This document shows positions 41,902 through 50,970 of a stretch of 64,000 nt of DNA, piece after piece; the first letter of the stretch is position 1, and every line of letters begins with the position of its first letter. The translations under genes were made by a program, and so were the position numbers. This DNA is from Brenneria sp. hezel4-2-4. GTDB taxonomy: Bacteria; Pseudomonadota; Gammaproteobacteria; Enterobacterales; Enterobacteriaceae. Where the stretch lies: NCBI RefSeq assembly GCF_013155275.1, contig NZ_JABJXS010000001.1, forward strand, positions 62,001 to 126,000, written 5' to 3'. A model generated the notes under the pieces. It made no database searches and was not told where the DNA came from. It saw nothing but the letters and a program-made list of their open reading frames with translations.

Positions 41902-42651
41902 ATGATAATTTTTGTTACCGGCGCAACCGCTGGATTTGGTGAGTCTATTACCCGCAAATTTATCAAAGAGGGTCATAAAGTCATCGCCTGTGGTCGCCGT
42001 CAGGAACGGCTGGATGCCCTGAAAGAAGAGTTAGGCAAGTCGCTGCATACGTTACGGTTGGATGTGCGCAATCAGAAATCCATCGATCAGGCGATAACCT
42101 CCCTGCCCGCCGCCTGGCGCAACATCGATGTTCTGGTGAACAATGCCGGGCTGGCTCTGGGCCTGGAGCCGGCGCACAAGGCCTATGTGAATGACTGGGA
42201 AAATATGATCGATACCAATAACAAAGGGCTGGTCTTTATGACCCGCGCCCTGCTGCCGGATATGGTCAAACGCAATGTCGGGCATGTTATCAATATCGGT
42301 TCTACCGCCGGCAACTGGCCTTATCCCGGCGGGAATGTCTATGGCGCGAGCAAAGCTTTTGTCCGGCAGTTCAGCCTTGGCCTGCGGGCGGATTTATTCG
42401 GTACTCAGGTTCGCGTCACTAACATTGAGCCAGGCCTGGTCGGCGGGACAGAGTTTTCCGCCGTCCGTTTCAAAGGCAATGAAGATAAAGTCAATCAGGC
42501 CTACGATAAAACCAAGCCGCTTATGCCCGAAGATGTTGCCGAGGCCGTATTCTGGGTAGCGACGCTGCCTGCTCACGTCAACATCAACTCTCTGGAAATG
42601 ATGCCGGTCAGCCAGTCTTTCGCCGGGCTGAACGTTTATCGCGAAAGTTAA
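41902..42651 (+). CDS. ydfG: NADP-dependent 3-hydroxy acid dehydrogenase YdfG
   Basis: 249-aa short-chain dehydrogenase, matching E. coli YdfG over its whole length. The cofactor motif TGATAGFG is at the N-terminus, NNAGLALG follows, and the catalytic YGASK is in NVYGASKAFVRQF. E. coli YdfG oxidises L-allo-threonine and serine and reduces malonic semialdehyde. The ribosome-binding site GAGGAAG supports the start. Confidence 0.95.
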   Translation: MIIFVTGATAGFGESITRKFIKEGHKVIACGRRQERLDALKEELGKSLHTLRLDVRNQKSIDQAITSLPAAWRNIDVLVNNAGLALGLEPAHKAYVNDWENMIDTNNKGLVFMTRALLPDMVKRNVGHVINIGSTAGNWPYPGGNVYGASKAFVRQFSLGLRADLFGTQVRVTNIEPGLVGGTEFSAVRFKGNEDKVNQAYDKTKPLMPEDVAEAVFWVATLPAHVNINSLEMMPVSQSFAGLNVYRES

Positions 42652-42888
42652 TCCTGCATGGCGCGGAGTCGATCTTCGCGCCGCAACCTCCCTTCCGCCG
42701 TCTACCCGACCTCCGCCGTTATAGTGCCGTTGATAGGAAGAATGATACACTTCTACCCTAAGCGGCGAATGTTCCCGGCCTCTTCCCTCCAGCGCCATTA
42801 CGTGCGGCGGGGTTGATTTTTATCATTACCGACATCATTTGCCATAGTAATGACGGTTGTCTTTATCCTATTTTTATCAAGGTGAACC

Positions 42889-43239
42889 ATGAACTCACAT
42901 TCTTTTGTCTCTTTGATTCGGGCCTTGATCCCGCTGTCCATGATAATGGTCGCCGCCGCCTGGCAGCCCGCGGCGCTGGCGGAAACCCGCCATGTTATTG
43001 TCGAATCGGGGGATAGCGCCTTATCCAAAGAAGCGGCGCGTCAAAGCGGCGAACAGTGGAATTCAACCCGTTCTTTGCGCAGTAAGGTCAACGCGCGTAC
43101 CGAGAAAGAATTCGACAAAGTTGAAAAGGCGATTGACGGGCAGGAGAAGTGTAACGCCAGCTATAACGTTAACGCCTACTGGGAAGCCAATACCGAGCGC
43201 TGTCTCGACCGCCGGACAGGTCGCCCGGTTACCCCCTGA
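42889..43239 (+). CDS. ynfB: YnfB family periplasmic protein (DUF1283)
   Basis: 116-aa secreted protein with a signal peptide (hydrophobic [13 protein letters not shown], cut after ALA). The mature part matches YnfB, including [22 protein letters not shown] and two Cys near the C-terminus. Function unknown. It precedes ynfD as in E. coli, where the two are close neighbours. Confidence 0.9.
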   Translation: MNSHSFVSLIRALIPLSMIMVAAAWQPAALAETRHVIVESGDSALSKEAARQSGEQWNSTRSLRSKVNARTEKEFDKVEKAIDGQEKCNASYNVNAYWEANTERCLDRRTGRPVTP

Positions 43240-43331
43240 TTTTTAGTCTACGCTTGTAAAGTAAACATCATCTGCCTGACGGTATAACGTCGGGCAATGG
43301 GTAGGACTTTATTCAGAAAAAGGGTGATAAG

Positions 43332-43634
43332 ATGAAAAAAACAATTATTTTTGCTGCGGCTTTATTGGTGATTGCCCCTTTGGCGGCGCAAGCGTCCTGT
43401 GAGAGCGTCAAGGCGGATATATCACAGAAAATTATCAATAACGGCGTGCCGGAGTCCGGATTTACGCTTGATATCGTTCCTAACGATCAGGTGAGCCAGA
43501 TCGGTGGTCAAGTAGTTGGACATTGCGAAAACGACTCGCAAAAGATTGTCTATACCCGCCATGCCGATGGCGAAGCGAGTACCGACAGCGTCCCGTCGAC
43601 GGCGGATAGTCAACCCGAGACCAGCGCGCAATAA
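43332..43634 (+). CDS. ynfD: YnfD family periplasmic protein (DUF1161)
   Basis: 100-aa precursor with a Sec signal (MKKTIIFAAALLVIAPLAAQA) and a short mature domain with a probable Cys-Cys pair (ASCESVK and VGHCEND), ending in a low-complexity acidic tail. DUF1161; function unknown. AAAAGGGTGATAAG gives a clear ribosome-binding site. Confidence 0.9.
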   Translation: MKKTIIFAAALLVIAPLAAQASCESVKADISQKIINNGVPESGFTLDIVPNDQVSQIGGQVVGHCENDSQKIVYTRHADGEASTDSVPSTADSQPETSAQ

Positions 43635-43658
43635 CGCAATACGCCGGATTTCCCTGAC

Positions 43659-43689
43659 AGACTAAGGCGCGGCTTCCGCGCCTTAGTCT
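43659..43689. terminator. Bidirectional terminator ynfD/DHA2 pump
   Basis: Perfect 14-bp stem AGACTAAGGCGCGG / CCGCGCCTTAGTCT with a 3-nt loop between convergent genes. Confidence 0.75.
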
Positions 43690-43706
43690 TATATAACATT
43701 CCACTA

Positions 43707-45191
43707 TTACCGCCCTGCTGGCGCATGTCCCGGTCGTTGACTGGCGGGGATCATCCAGGCGGAAAATAAAGCAATCACCGAGATCAACGCGGAAACAATA
43801 AACACCCAGTGTAAGGAAGTCGAAACCTGCCACGACAGCGATTCAAGCTGCGTTACGCTCATGATGCTCTGGCGGCGGGCGTCCATCAGCGTTTGTAATG
43901 GATCGCTCATTTCAGGCAGACGTAAATGCAAATTGATATTCAGCGTGGCCCCCAGGATTGCCGTACCCAGCGCGGAACCCAGCATCCGAGTGAACATCGT
44001 GGACGCGGTCGCAATGCCACGGATGGAATAATCCACCGCGTTTTGCACCGAGACTAAAAAGGTGGTGTTGCTTAATCCCATCCCTGCTCCGATAAGAAAA
44101 GCCGCGACGCGCGCCCAGTTCAGATTGCGATCGGGCGCAAGGATCAGTAATGTCAGGCTACCGGTAATAAGCAGCAATCCCCCGCAAACGGCGGTAAAGC
44201 GGTAGGATGTCCACAGCATTAATCTTCCACTCAGGGTACTGGCCAGCGGCCAGCCAATAGACGTCAGCGCCAGAATACTGCCGGCTTCCAGCGGCGTTCT
44301 GCCCATCACGCCCTGAATAAAGGTCGGCAGAAAGGCACTGACCCCCATCATGGCGGCGCCGATAACCAGGCCGCCGAGGTTACCTGCGACAATCACCCGA
44401 TTACGCCACAGCGCCAGCGGAAAAAGCGGCTCCGGGGCGCTCGTTTCCTGCCTGAATAACAACATGCCGCCAACGACGGTGATCGCCAGTAAAGGAATAA
44501 CCCACAATCCAAACATTTCCGCCTGTAATAACGCCATCAACAGGCTAGCGACCGTGATGGCGAGGTAGAACGCCCCCGCCCAGTCCAGTTGATGGGGCCG
44601 AACCTGGTTAACCGCGGGTAAAAAACGGGCCAATAAGAATATCGACAGCAACCCAATGGGGACGTTAACCCAAAAAATCAGCGCCCAGTTGAAATGCTGA
44701 ACAATAAAGGCCCCCATCAGCGGGCCGACTATCGCCGATACCCCCCACACGCTGGAGAGATAGCCCTGAATTTTAGGCCGCTCCGTAGCGCTATACACAT
44801 CGGCGACAATCGTAAAGGCGATTGGCGTAATCGCCCCGGCGCCCAGCCCCTGGATGGTGCGAAACAGAATTAACCATCCCATATGGGTAGAAAAACCGCA
44901 CAGTACCGATCCCAGCAGAAAAATAATCATGCCAATGAAAAATACGCGCTTACGGCCGAAAAGATCGGCCAGTCGACCATAGATGGGAATGCTGATTGCC
45001 TGCGTCAGCAAATAACCGGCGAAAACCCAGCCCAGCAGTGAGAAGCCGCCTAAATCGGCGATAATCGTCGGCAATGCCGTTGCCACAATGGTGACTTCAA
45101 TGGCCGCCGTGAACATCGCCAGCATGCAGGCAATCAACACCCAGTGACGATGCGCTACCGGAGGATGTTCAGAATTATTCGCTGTTTTCAT
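43707..45191 (-). CDS. DHA2-family (EmrB/QacA type) MFS multidrug efflux pump
   Basis: 494-aa inner-membrane protein with about 14 hydrophobic segments. Motif A-type GRLADLFGRKRVFFIG and the motif C-like GVSAIVGPLMGAF assign it to drug:H+ antiporters. There is no linked emrA-type adaptor gene, so it probably exports to the periplasm on its own. The substrate is unknown. It is the gene after bioD2 on the minus strand but is separated from it by a terminator. Confidence 0.88.
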   Translation of the reverse strand: MKTANNSEHPPVAHRHWVLIACMLAMFTAAIEVTIVATALPTIIADLGGFSLLGWVFAGYLLTQAISIPIYGRLADLFGRKRVFFIGMIIFLLGSVLCGFSTHMGWLILFRTIQGLGAGAITPIAFTIVADVYSATERPKIQGYLSSVWGVSAIVGPLMGAFIVQHFNWALIFWVNVPIGLLSIFLLARFLPAVNQVRPHQLDWAGAFYLAITVASLLMALLQAEMFGLWVIPLLAITVVGGMLLFRQETSAPEPLFPLALWRNRVIVAGNLGGLVIGAAMMGVSAFLPTFIQGVMGRTPLEAGSILALTSIGWPLASTLSGRLMLWTSYRFTAVCGGLLLITGSLTLLILAPDRNLNWARVAAFLIGAGMGLSNTTFLVSVQNAVDYSIRGIATASTMFTRMLGSALGTAILGATLNINLHLRLPEMSDPLQTLMDARRQSIMSVTQLESLSWQVSTSLHWVFIVSALISVIALFSAWMIPASQRPGHAPAGR

Positions 45192-45264
45192 TATACTTTC
45201 TGCCTGGAGGGGAGAATTTGTTTTGAGTATATCAGGTGTTGCCCGGCTGAATATGAGGGGAAAA

Positions 45265-45298
45265 AGTAAAAAACGCGGGTATCCCGCATTTTGCGGGA
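45265..45298 (-). terminator. Terminator of bioD2
   Basis: Minus-strand stem TCCCGCA / TGCGGGA with a 3-nt loop, followed at short distance by TTTTTTACTTTTT. Confidence 0.55.
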
Positions 45299-45365
45299 AT
45301 TGAGCAAACGAGAGACGGAAATTTAAGACGCGTTATGCTGAAAATAATCTATTCAATCGCATTAA

Positions 45366-46028
45366 TTAACTCACAGCGGAAAGATCGATATAGGAAGATA
45401 AATCACGCTGTTCGGCCCGGGGTAAATAAGGTAATTCACCTAATTGCGGCGCGGGAATTTTTTTACGCAGGGCGGTAATAATTTCCGCATAATTCGCCAA
45501 CCCGGGATTAATCCGGTTTGCGACCCATCCTACCAACGGCAATCCATCGTTAATAACGGCCTGCGCGGTTAATAACGCATGACTGATGCAGCCTAATTTA
45601 ATGCCGACCACCAAAACAACCGGCAACTGTTCCTGCACCACCCATTCCGAATAAGGACGCAGATCGTTCATCAACGTACGCCAACCTCCGCTGCCCTCTA
45701 TCACCACAACGTCGGCCAGTTCGCTCAGGTGATTCAGCCCTTGAGTCATGGCGCTGTAATCAATCGGATGTTCGCTGGCGCTGATTTCATCTTCCCGTAG
45801 CGCAATAGGATTAACCGACTCATAGGGTAAAGCAAGCGAGGATGCCGCCTGCAACAACAGCGCGTCTTTATTTCGCAACCCGTCTTCCGTATCCACACAT
45901 CCTTTTGCTATCGGTTTATAGCCTGCCACCGGCTTGCCGGTCATTGCCAGTTTTTGCAGCAACGCTCTGGATACCACCGTTTTACCCACTGCGGTATCGG
46001 TGCCTGTGACAAAAATACGTTTCAACAT
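45366..46028 (-). CDS. bioD2: Dethiobiotin synthase-like protein (BioD2/YnfK)
   Basis: 220 aa from the ATG at 46028 (GGAGTTATCTC upstream), aligning with E. coli YnfK, which starts MLKRFFITGTDT. An upstream in-frame start would add 27 unrelated residues. The P-loop GTDTAVGKT is at residues 7-15. The enzyme class closes the ureido ring of dethiobiotin. It is a second copy located outside the bio operon, next to mlc as in E. coli. Confidence 0.92.
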   Translation of the reverse strand: MLKRIFVTGTDTAVGKTVVSRALLQKLAMTGKPVAGYKPIAKGCVDTEDGLRNKDALLLQAASSLALPYESVNPIALREDEISASEHPIDYSAMTQGLNHLSELADVVVIEGSGGWRTLMNDLRPYSEWVVQEQLPVVLVVGIKLGCISHALLTAQAVINDGLPLVGWVANRINPGLANYAEIITALRKKIPAPQLGELPYLPRAEQRDLSSYIDLSAVS

Positions 46029-46190
46029 GAGATAACTCCGGGCCACCTGAAAAATAACAAGCACTGCAAAAAATGCTTTCCAAGAGTGAAAGTCTAGGCG
46101 ATGCACCATTCAGGCAGCTTGCGTTAGCTCAATGTTTTGCCTGTCAGAACTTTCGCGCCGGAAAGAGAAATATACAGCGAAAGATGGCAA

Positions 46191-47408
46191 TTACCCCTGC
46201 AACAATTTCACCAATAATGAACCGTTATACAACGCCTCTTTTACCAATGCTGCGCCAGGCATGGTGCCCTGATTATAAAACTCGGTCGCTTCGACCTGAA
46301 TATTATGACTATAAGGAGGAAAAGACTGCTGATGGATACATCCCATTATGGCCGGATATAAAATGTCGGCCGCTTTATTGAGTGGAGAACCGACTAATAT
46401 TTTATCGGGATTAAATAAATTGACCATAATGGCGACAATACGTCCCACGTTATTACCGACATCGGTAATCACATCCTTCGCCAACTGATCGCCTTGCAGC
46501 GCCGCTTCACACAGGCTATCCACCGTTAGGGCGGAATCATGCAGCATTGAACTCATCGATGTACTCATGCGCCGCTGCGCCAGTTCCAGCATACTTTCCG
46601 TACCGGCGACGGTTTCAAGACATCCGTGATTACCGCAATAACAGCGTTTACCGTAAGGATCGACCTGCGTATGCCCTATTTCGACCAGATTACGGCTGCC
46701 CGCATGCAAAATACGCCCGCCGGTAATGACGCCGGCCCCGACATTGTGATCGATAACCACCTGAATAACGTTCTGACAGCCGCGCGAGGCGCCGTATAAC
46801 GCCTCTGCCATCGTCCAGGCGCAGATATCATGTTGTACATAAACGGGTAATCCGGTTCGCTGCTCCAGCGCCGGCCCGATGGCCATCTCTTCAACGTCGT
46901 AAAACGGCATCCGGTGAATAATGCCGGTTGCGGCGTCAATCATGCCCGGCGCGGTAATGGCGATGGCGGTCAGCCGCTCCAGCTGTTTTTGATGGCGAAT
47001 AAAGAAGCGATCGATTTCATTCAGAATACGTTCGAGCAACGGCTGCGGATGTTCCGCCGGAAGAGGAACGCAATCTTCAACAACCAGCTTGCTGCTCAGA
47101 TCGCGCAGCGCCAGCGTGATGGAATTGTGGCTGATGCGAGCGGAAAGATAATGCCACGCCTGCGTATCAAGGATCAGCCCGATAGCCGGACGCCCCCTGC
47201 TGCCGATATCCTGATATTCGGTTTCCTGCACCAGATGGGCTTCCAGCAGCTCGCGTACAATCTTGGTGATGCTGGCCGGCGCCAACTGCGCCCGTTTGGA
47301 GAGTTCGATGCGTGATATCGGGCCATATTTGTCGATCAGCCGGTACACGGAACCGGCATTCATTTGTTTAATTTGATCGATATGTCCTGGCTGTCCGTCG
47401 GCAATCAC
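46191..47408 (-). CDS. mlc: ROK-family sugar metabolism repressor Mlc
   Basis: 405 aa with N-terminal winged HTH (ISRIELSKRAQLAPASITKIVREL), ROK domain and the zinc motif CYCGNHGCLE. Nearly full-length match to E. coli Mlc (DgsA), which represses ptsG, manXYZ, malT and its own gene and is captured by dephosphorylated EIICB-Glc. A matching operator lies about 110 bp upstream. Confidence 0.96.
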   Translation of the reverse strand: MIADGQPGHIDQIKQMNAGSVYRLIDKYGPISRIELSKRAQLAPASITKIVRELLEAHLVQETEYQDIGSRGRPAIGLILDTQAWHYLSARISHNSITLALRDLSSKLVVEDCVPLPAEHPQPLLERILNEIDRFFIRHQKQLERLTAIAITAPGMIDAATGIIHRMPFYDVEEMAIGPALEQRTGLPVYVQHDICAWTMAEALYGASRGCQNVIQVVIDHNVGAGVITGGRILHAGSRNLVEIGHTQVDPYGKRCYCGNHGCLETVAGTESMLELAQRRMSTSMSSMLHDSALTVDSLCEAALQGDQLAKDVITDVGNNVGRIVAIMVNLFNPDKILVGSPLNKAADILYPAIMGCIHQQSFPPYSHNIQVEATEFYNQGTMPGAALVKEALYNGSLLVKLLQG

Positions 47409-47516
47409 AAACCTGACTCCTACTTTTCATTGCTAGCACTGCTAATGGGGGATCTGTTTATTACTGCATTACAACCGTACATTTTTACCATCGCGCAAAC
47501 TGCCGCTACCGTATTC

Positions 47517-47537
47517 TATTTTTCACGCTGCGAAATA
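47517..47537. promoter_or_regulatory. Mlc operator upstream of mlc
   Basis: TATTTTTCACGCTGCGAAATA shows the TATTT...AAATA dyad of Mlc operators. Its place before mlc fits the autorepression known in E. coli. Confidence 0.6.
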
Positions 47538-47621
47538 AAAAACTGAGGGTATGGTGGAGCTTTTCGTTAAAAGCGTCAAATATTTGATTCGTTATGTGAT
47601 TTAACGCACATATTGAAAATA

Positions 47622-48515
47622 TTATCGGTTAAGCATTAGCGAAATCAGCGTCTGGGCCGCCGCCTTCAAAGGCCGGTGTCGGGCCGTGACCAGCCATACT
47701 TCCGTAATCGCATCCTGTTCAGCCAGCGGCAAATATTTCACGCCGTCGACATTAATACGCATAAAAGATGCCGGAAGAATGGAAACCCCCAACCCTGACG
47801 ACACCAGGCCGACAATCGTCATGGCTTCGCCGACTTCCTGCGTGATATAGGGGCTAATACCGTACCGCTTCAGCAGCGTCAATGTCTCGTCGCACAGGGC
47901 CGTACCGACGGCGCGTGAAAAGAAAACAAACGGCTCATTCGCCAATTGGCGAATACTGATAGATCCGCCAGACCGGCTGGCCAGCGGATGTTCCTCATGT
48001 ACTACGGCAACCAGGGCTTCATGCAGCAACAGTTGATGCTCAAGGGCATCGGGCAGCGGATTATTACGCATAACACCCAGATCGAGTTTACCGTTTAGCA
48101 GGGGTTCGATCTGCTGTTTGGTATTCAACTCCATCATCTGAATGTGTACCTGAGGGAAGGATTGCCGAAAGCGCAGCAAACTGCGGGATACTTTTTTGAT
48201 AAAAGGAGCTGATGAGGTAAAGCCGATGGTTAACTCCCCCGTTTCACCGCGCTGGATCCGTGCGGCGCGTTCCGCCGCCTGATTCACCTGCGCGATAATT
48301 GACCAGGCCTCTTTTAAAAACATTTCGCCCGCCGGCGTCAGCCGGACATTACGGTTATTGCGCTCTAATAATCTGGCGCCGACCTGCTGTTCCAGAATCT
48401 GAATTTGTTGGCTGAGAGGCGGTTGGGAAATAAGCAATTTCTCCGCCGCACGACCAAAATGCAACTCTTCGGCAACAGCAATAAAGTAGCGGAGATGACG
48501 TAATTCGATATTCAT
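47622..48515 (-). CDS. ynfL: LysR-family regulator (YnfL-like)
   Basis: 297-aa LysR regulator: N-terminal winged HTH (ELHFGRAAEKLLISQPPLSQQIQILEQQ) and a periplasmic-binding-like effector domain. It diverges from the MFS gene ynfM across 58 bp, the arrangement of ynfL/ynfM in E. coli, so it probably controls that transporter. The effector is unknown. Confidence 0.88.
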   Translation of the reverse strand: MNIELRHLRYFIAVAEELHFGRAAEKLLISQPPLSQQIQILEQQVGARLLERNNRNVRLTPAGEMFLKEAWSIIAQVNQAAERAARIQRGETGELTIGFTSSAPFIKKVSRSLLRFRQSFPQVHIQMMELNTKQQIEPLLNGKLDLGVMRNNPLPDALEHQLLLHEALVAVVHEEHPLASRSGGSISIRQLANEPFVFFSRAVGTALCDETLTLLKRYGISPYITQEVGEAMTIVGLVSSGLGVSILPASFMRINVDGVKYLPLAEQDAITEVWLVTARHRPLKAAAQTLISLMLNR

Positions 48516-48573
48516 ATTTTATAAGTATTAATCATGATTATTAATATATTATACAAAATATTATCGCTCTTCT

Positions 48574-49878
48574 ATGATCGCCGCATCTTTCCTTTCTGAA
48601 CCTGGAATTATTTTGAGTACCCCGTCATCTCCGGCATCGGGGCCGATGCCCGTGTCTATCACTCATGATGTAGATGCTAAACCGACCGTTAACGGTAAGT
48701 TACCTTATATCAAACGTGGCACTCCGCAGTTTATGCGCGTGACGCTGGCTCTGTTTTCCGCCGGACTCGCCACGTTCGCCCTGCTTTATTGTGTCCAACC
48801 GCTGTTACCGGTTCTTTCTCAGGACTTTGCCATATCCCCGGCGACCAGCAGTCTGTCGCTTTCGGTATCAACGGTCACGCTGGCCATCGGGTTGCTGTTT
48901 ACCGGCCCTTTGTCGGATACCGTCGGACGCAAGAATGTGATGGTTGTTTCGCTGATGTTGGCGGCTACCTGCACCCTCATTTGCGCGTTTATGAGCAGTT
49001 GGAACGGCGTACTGATCATGCGCGCCATGATTGGGTTATCGCTGAGCGGCGTTGCGGCTGTCGCCATGAGTTACCTGAGTGAAGAGATCCATCCCAGCGT
49101 ACTGGCTTTTTCGATGGGACTTTATATCAGCGGCAACTCCATTGGCGGCATGAGCGGACGCCTGGTCAGCGGCGTATTGAGCGACTATTTCCCGTGGCGG
49201 GTCGCCGTTGGGGCGATTGGCGTACTGGCGCTAATCGCGGCGCTGACTTTCTGGAAAATTTTGCCTGAATCACGGCATTTCCGGCCCGGCTCGCTGCGAC
49301 CCAAGAGCTTATTGCTGAATGCCAAACTACACTGGCATGACGCCGGATTGCCGTTGCTGTTTTTGCAGGGCTTTTTGCTGATGGGATCGTTCGTTACGCT
49401 GTTTAATTATATCGGCTACCGATTATTGGCTTCCCCCTACTTGCTTAGCCAGGCGATCGTCGGTTTATTATCAGTAGTTTACCTGACCGGCAGTTACAGT
49501 TCGCCGAAAGCCGGCGCATTGACTTCCCGCTACGGCCGGGGGCCGGTGTTGAGCATTTCCATTATGTTGATGCTGCTGGGGCTTGGCGTTACCGCCTTAA
49601 GCCCGTTGGCGTGTGTTTTTATCGGTATGATGTTGTTTGCCGCCGGTTTTTTCGCGGCCCATGCCGTTGCCAGCGGCTGGATTGGTCAGCGCGCCCGCCG
49701 GGCAAAAGGCCAGGCCTCGTCGATGTATCTGTTTTCCTATTATCTGGGCTCCAGTATAGCGGGAACCCTGGGCGGCGTATTCTGGCACGCTTACGGTTGG
49801 GCGGGGATCACCGTATTCCTGACGACGATGCTGCTGATGGCGTTACTCGTGAGCTTTCGCCTGAAACAGCTTTCCTGA
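48574..49878 (+). CDS. ynfM: MFS transporter YnfM
   Basis: 434-aa major facilitator with about 12 hydrophobic segments, closely matching E. coli YnfM from FMRVTLALFSAGLATFALLY onward. The MFS motif A is GPLSDTVGRKNVMV. The ATG at 48574 has no clear ribosome-binding site; an ATG at 48646 would give a protein about 24 residues shorter, nearer the E. coli length. In E. coli the family is linked to efflux of arabinose and other sugars. Divergent LysR partner upstream. Confidence 0.9.
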   Translation: MIAASFLSEPGIILSTPSSPASGPMPVSITHDVDAKPTVNGKLPYIKRGTPQFMRVTLALFSAGLATFALLYCVQPLLPVLSQDFAISPATSSLSLSVSTVTLAIGLLFTGPLSDTVGRKNVMVVSLMLAATCTLICAFMSSWNGVLIMRAMIGLSLSGVAAVAMSYLSEEIHPSVLAFSMGLYISGNSIGGMSGRLVSGVLSDYFPWRVAVGAIGVLALIAALTFWKILPESRHFRPGSLRPKSLLLNAKLHWHDAGLPLLFLQGFLLMGSFVTLFNYIGYRLLASPYLLSQAIVGLLSVVYLTGSYSSPKAGALTSRYGRGPVLSISIMLMLLGLGVTALSPLACVFIGMMLFAAGFFAAHAVASGWIGQRARRAKGQASSMYLFSYYLGSSIAGTLGGVFWHAYGWAGITVFLTTMLLMALLVSFRLKQLS

Positions 49879-49953
49879 TGCCGCATTGCCCGATAAATCC
49901 CTGCTTGGCGAACTGATACACTGTTGCCGATGTCAGGGATTTATATTATAACC

Positions 49954-49973
49954 ATTAGTATGTTGTAACTAAA
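49954..49973 (+). other. Replication terminus site Ter (TerB-like)
   Basis: AGTATGTTGTAACTAA matches the E. coli TerB core exactly and lies 14 bp upstream of the tus start, where TerB overlaps the tus promoter in E. coli. With G6 at its left end, the blocking face is on the left, so Tus here arrests forks moving toward higher coordinates after they pass dif and lets leftward forks through. Confidence 0.95.
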
Positions 49974-49986
49974 TTGGTGTGCTGTT

Positions 49987-50919
49987 ATGGATCGTTATTC
50001 GCTCATTCATCAAATGCACGGTTGCTTTACGTCGCTGGAAGAAAAGCTGGCCTCGATTCAGGATCTATTTTCCGCATTCAGGTTACTGGCCGGACGCATT
50101 TATTCGTTACCCGATATCGAAAAAGGCACCGAACACGACGCCATAGAACAGATCGCCGTTCGCCAGCATATCGGCCAGGAAGCGCGGGAAGTCGGATTGG
50201 CGCATTTTAAGCGTTTGTTTATCCACCACTACCCTGAAACGATCAGCAGTAAAGCCGCAATACGACTACCCGGCGCGCTGTGCTTTTCCGTCGATCGGCA
50301 GCAGTATCAGCAGGCGCAACGGCTCATTACCGAGATCAACGCGCTGAAGAAAACGCTGGAACGGATTGTCACCGTTGAGTCCGGGTTGGCGCCTGAACAA
50401 CGCTTTGAGTTTGTACATGCCCATCTGCCAGGGCTGATTACATTAAGCGCCTACCGGACGCTGACGCCGATTGTCAATCCCGCTTCCGTGCGTTTTGGCT
50501 GGGCAAATAAGCACATCATCAAAAATATGACGCGCGCGGAGTTACTGGCGAAGCTGGAAAAAAGCCGGCAAGCAGGCAGAAGCGCCGCGCCGTACAGCAA
50601 AGAGCAATGGGGAGAATTAGTGGCGCAGGAAATTGAAGAAATATTGCGCTTACCGGAACAGGCCGTGTTGAAAATAAAGCGACCGGTAAAAGTCCAACCG
50701 ATCGCCAGAGTGTGGTATCCGCAGCAGCAGAAGCAGGTGCAGCACCCCTGCCCGTCACCGCTGTTGGTGCTGTGTCAGCAAGAGTGCGGCGGCGGCGCGC
50801 CCATTATTGGCGAACTAAATAACTATGATGCGAACAACATAAAACATAAGCATAAACCACCGGCCACGCCGCTGCGTTTGCTGATACCGCGTCTGCATCT
50901 GTATACCGATGTACGGTAA
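49987..50919 (+). CDS. tus: DNA replication terminus site-binding protein Tus
   Basis: 310-aa Tus (E. coli 309 aa), which binds Ter sites as a monomer and blocks DnaB helicase from one side. The four residues of the cytosine-trapping lock pocket are conserved at the E. coli numbers: Ile79, Phe140, His144 and Gly149. The C-terminal PLRLLIPRLHLY is also typical. The promoter overlaps the Ter site, so autorepression is expected. Confidence 0.97.
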   Translation: MDRYSLIHQMHGCFTSLEEKLASIQDLFSAFRLLAGRIYSLPDIEKGTEHDAIEQIAVRQHIGQEAREVGLAHFKRLFIHHYPETISSKAAIRLPGALCFSVDRQQYQQAQRLITEINALKKTLERIVTVESGLAPEQRFEFVHAHLPGLITLSAYRTLTPIVNPASVRFGWANKHIIKNMTRAELLAKLEKSRQAGRSAAPYSKEQWGELVAQEIEEILRLPEQAVLKIKRPVKVQPIARVWYPQQQKQVQHPCPSPLLVLCQQECGGGAPIIGELNNYDANNIKHKHKPPATPLRLLIPRLHLYTDVR

Positions 50920-50970
50920 GTCAATGTCCAGGCAGTCGCTCACGCCAGACAAGACGACCCCATTGAAGCA

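Noticed and set aside
47464..47476. Ter-like sequence on the minus strand (GGTTGTAATGC) upstream of mlc
   Set aside because: Mismatches at several conserved Ter positions (6, 8 and 19), including G6 needed for the fork lock.
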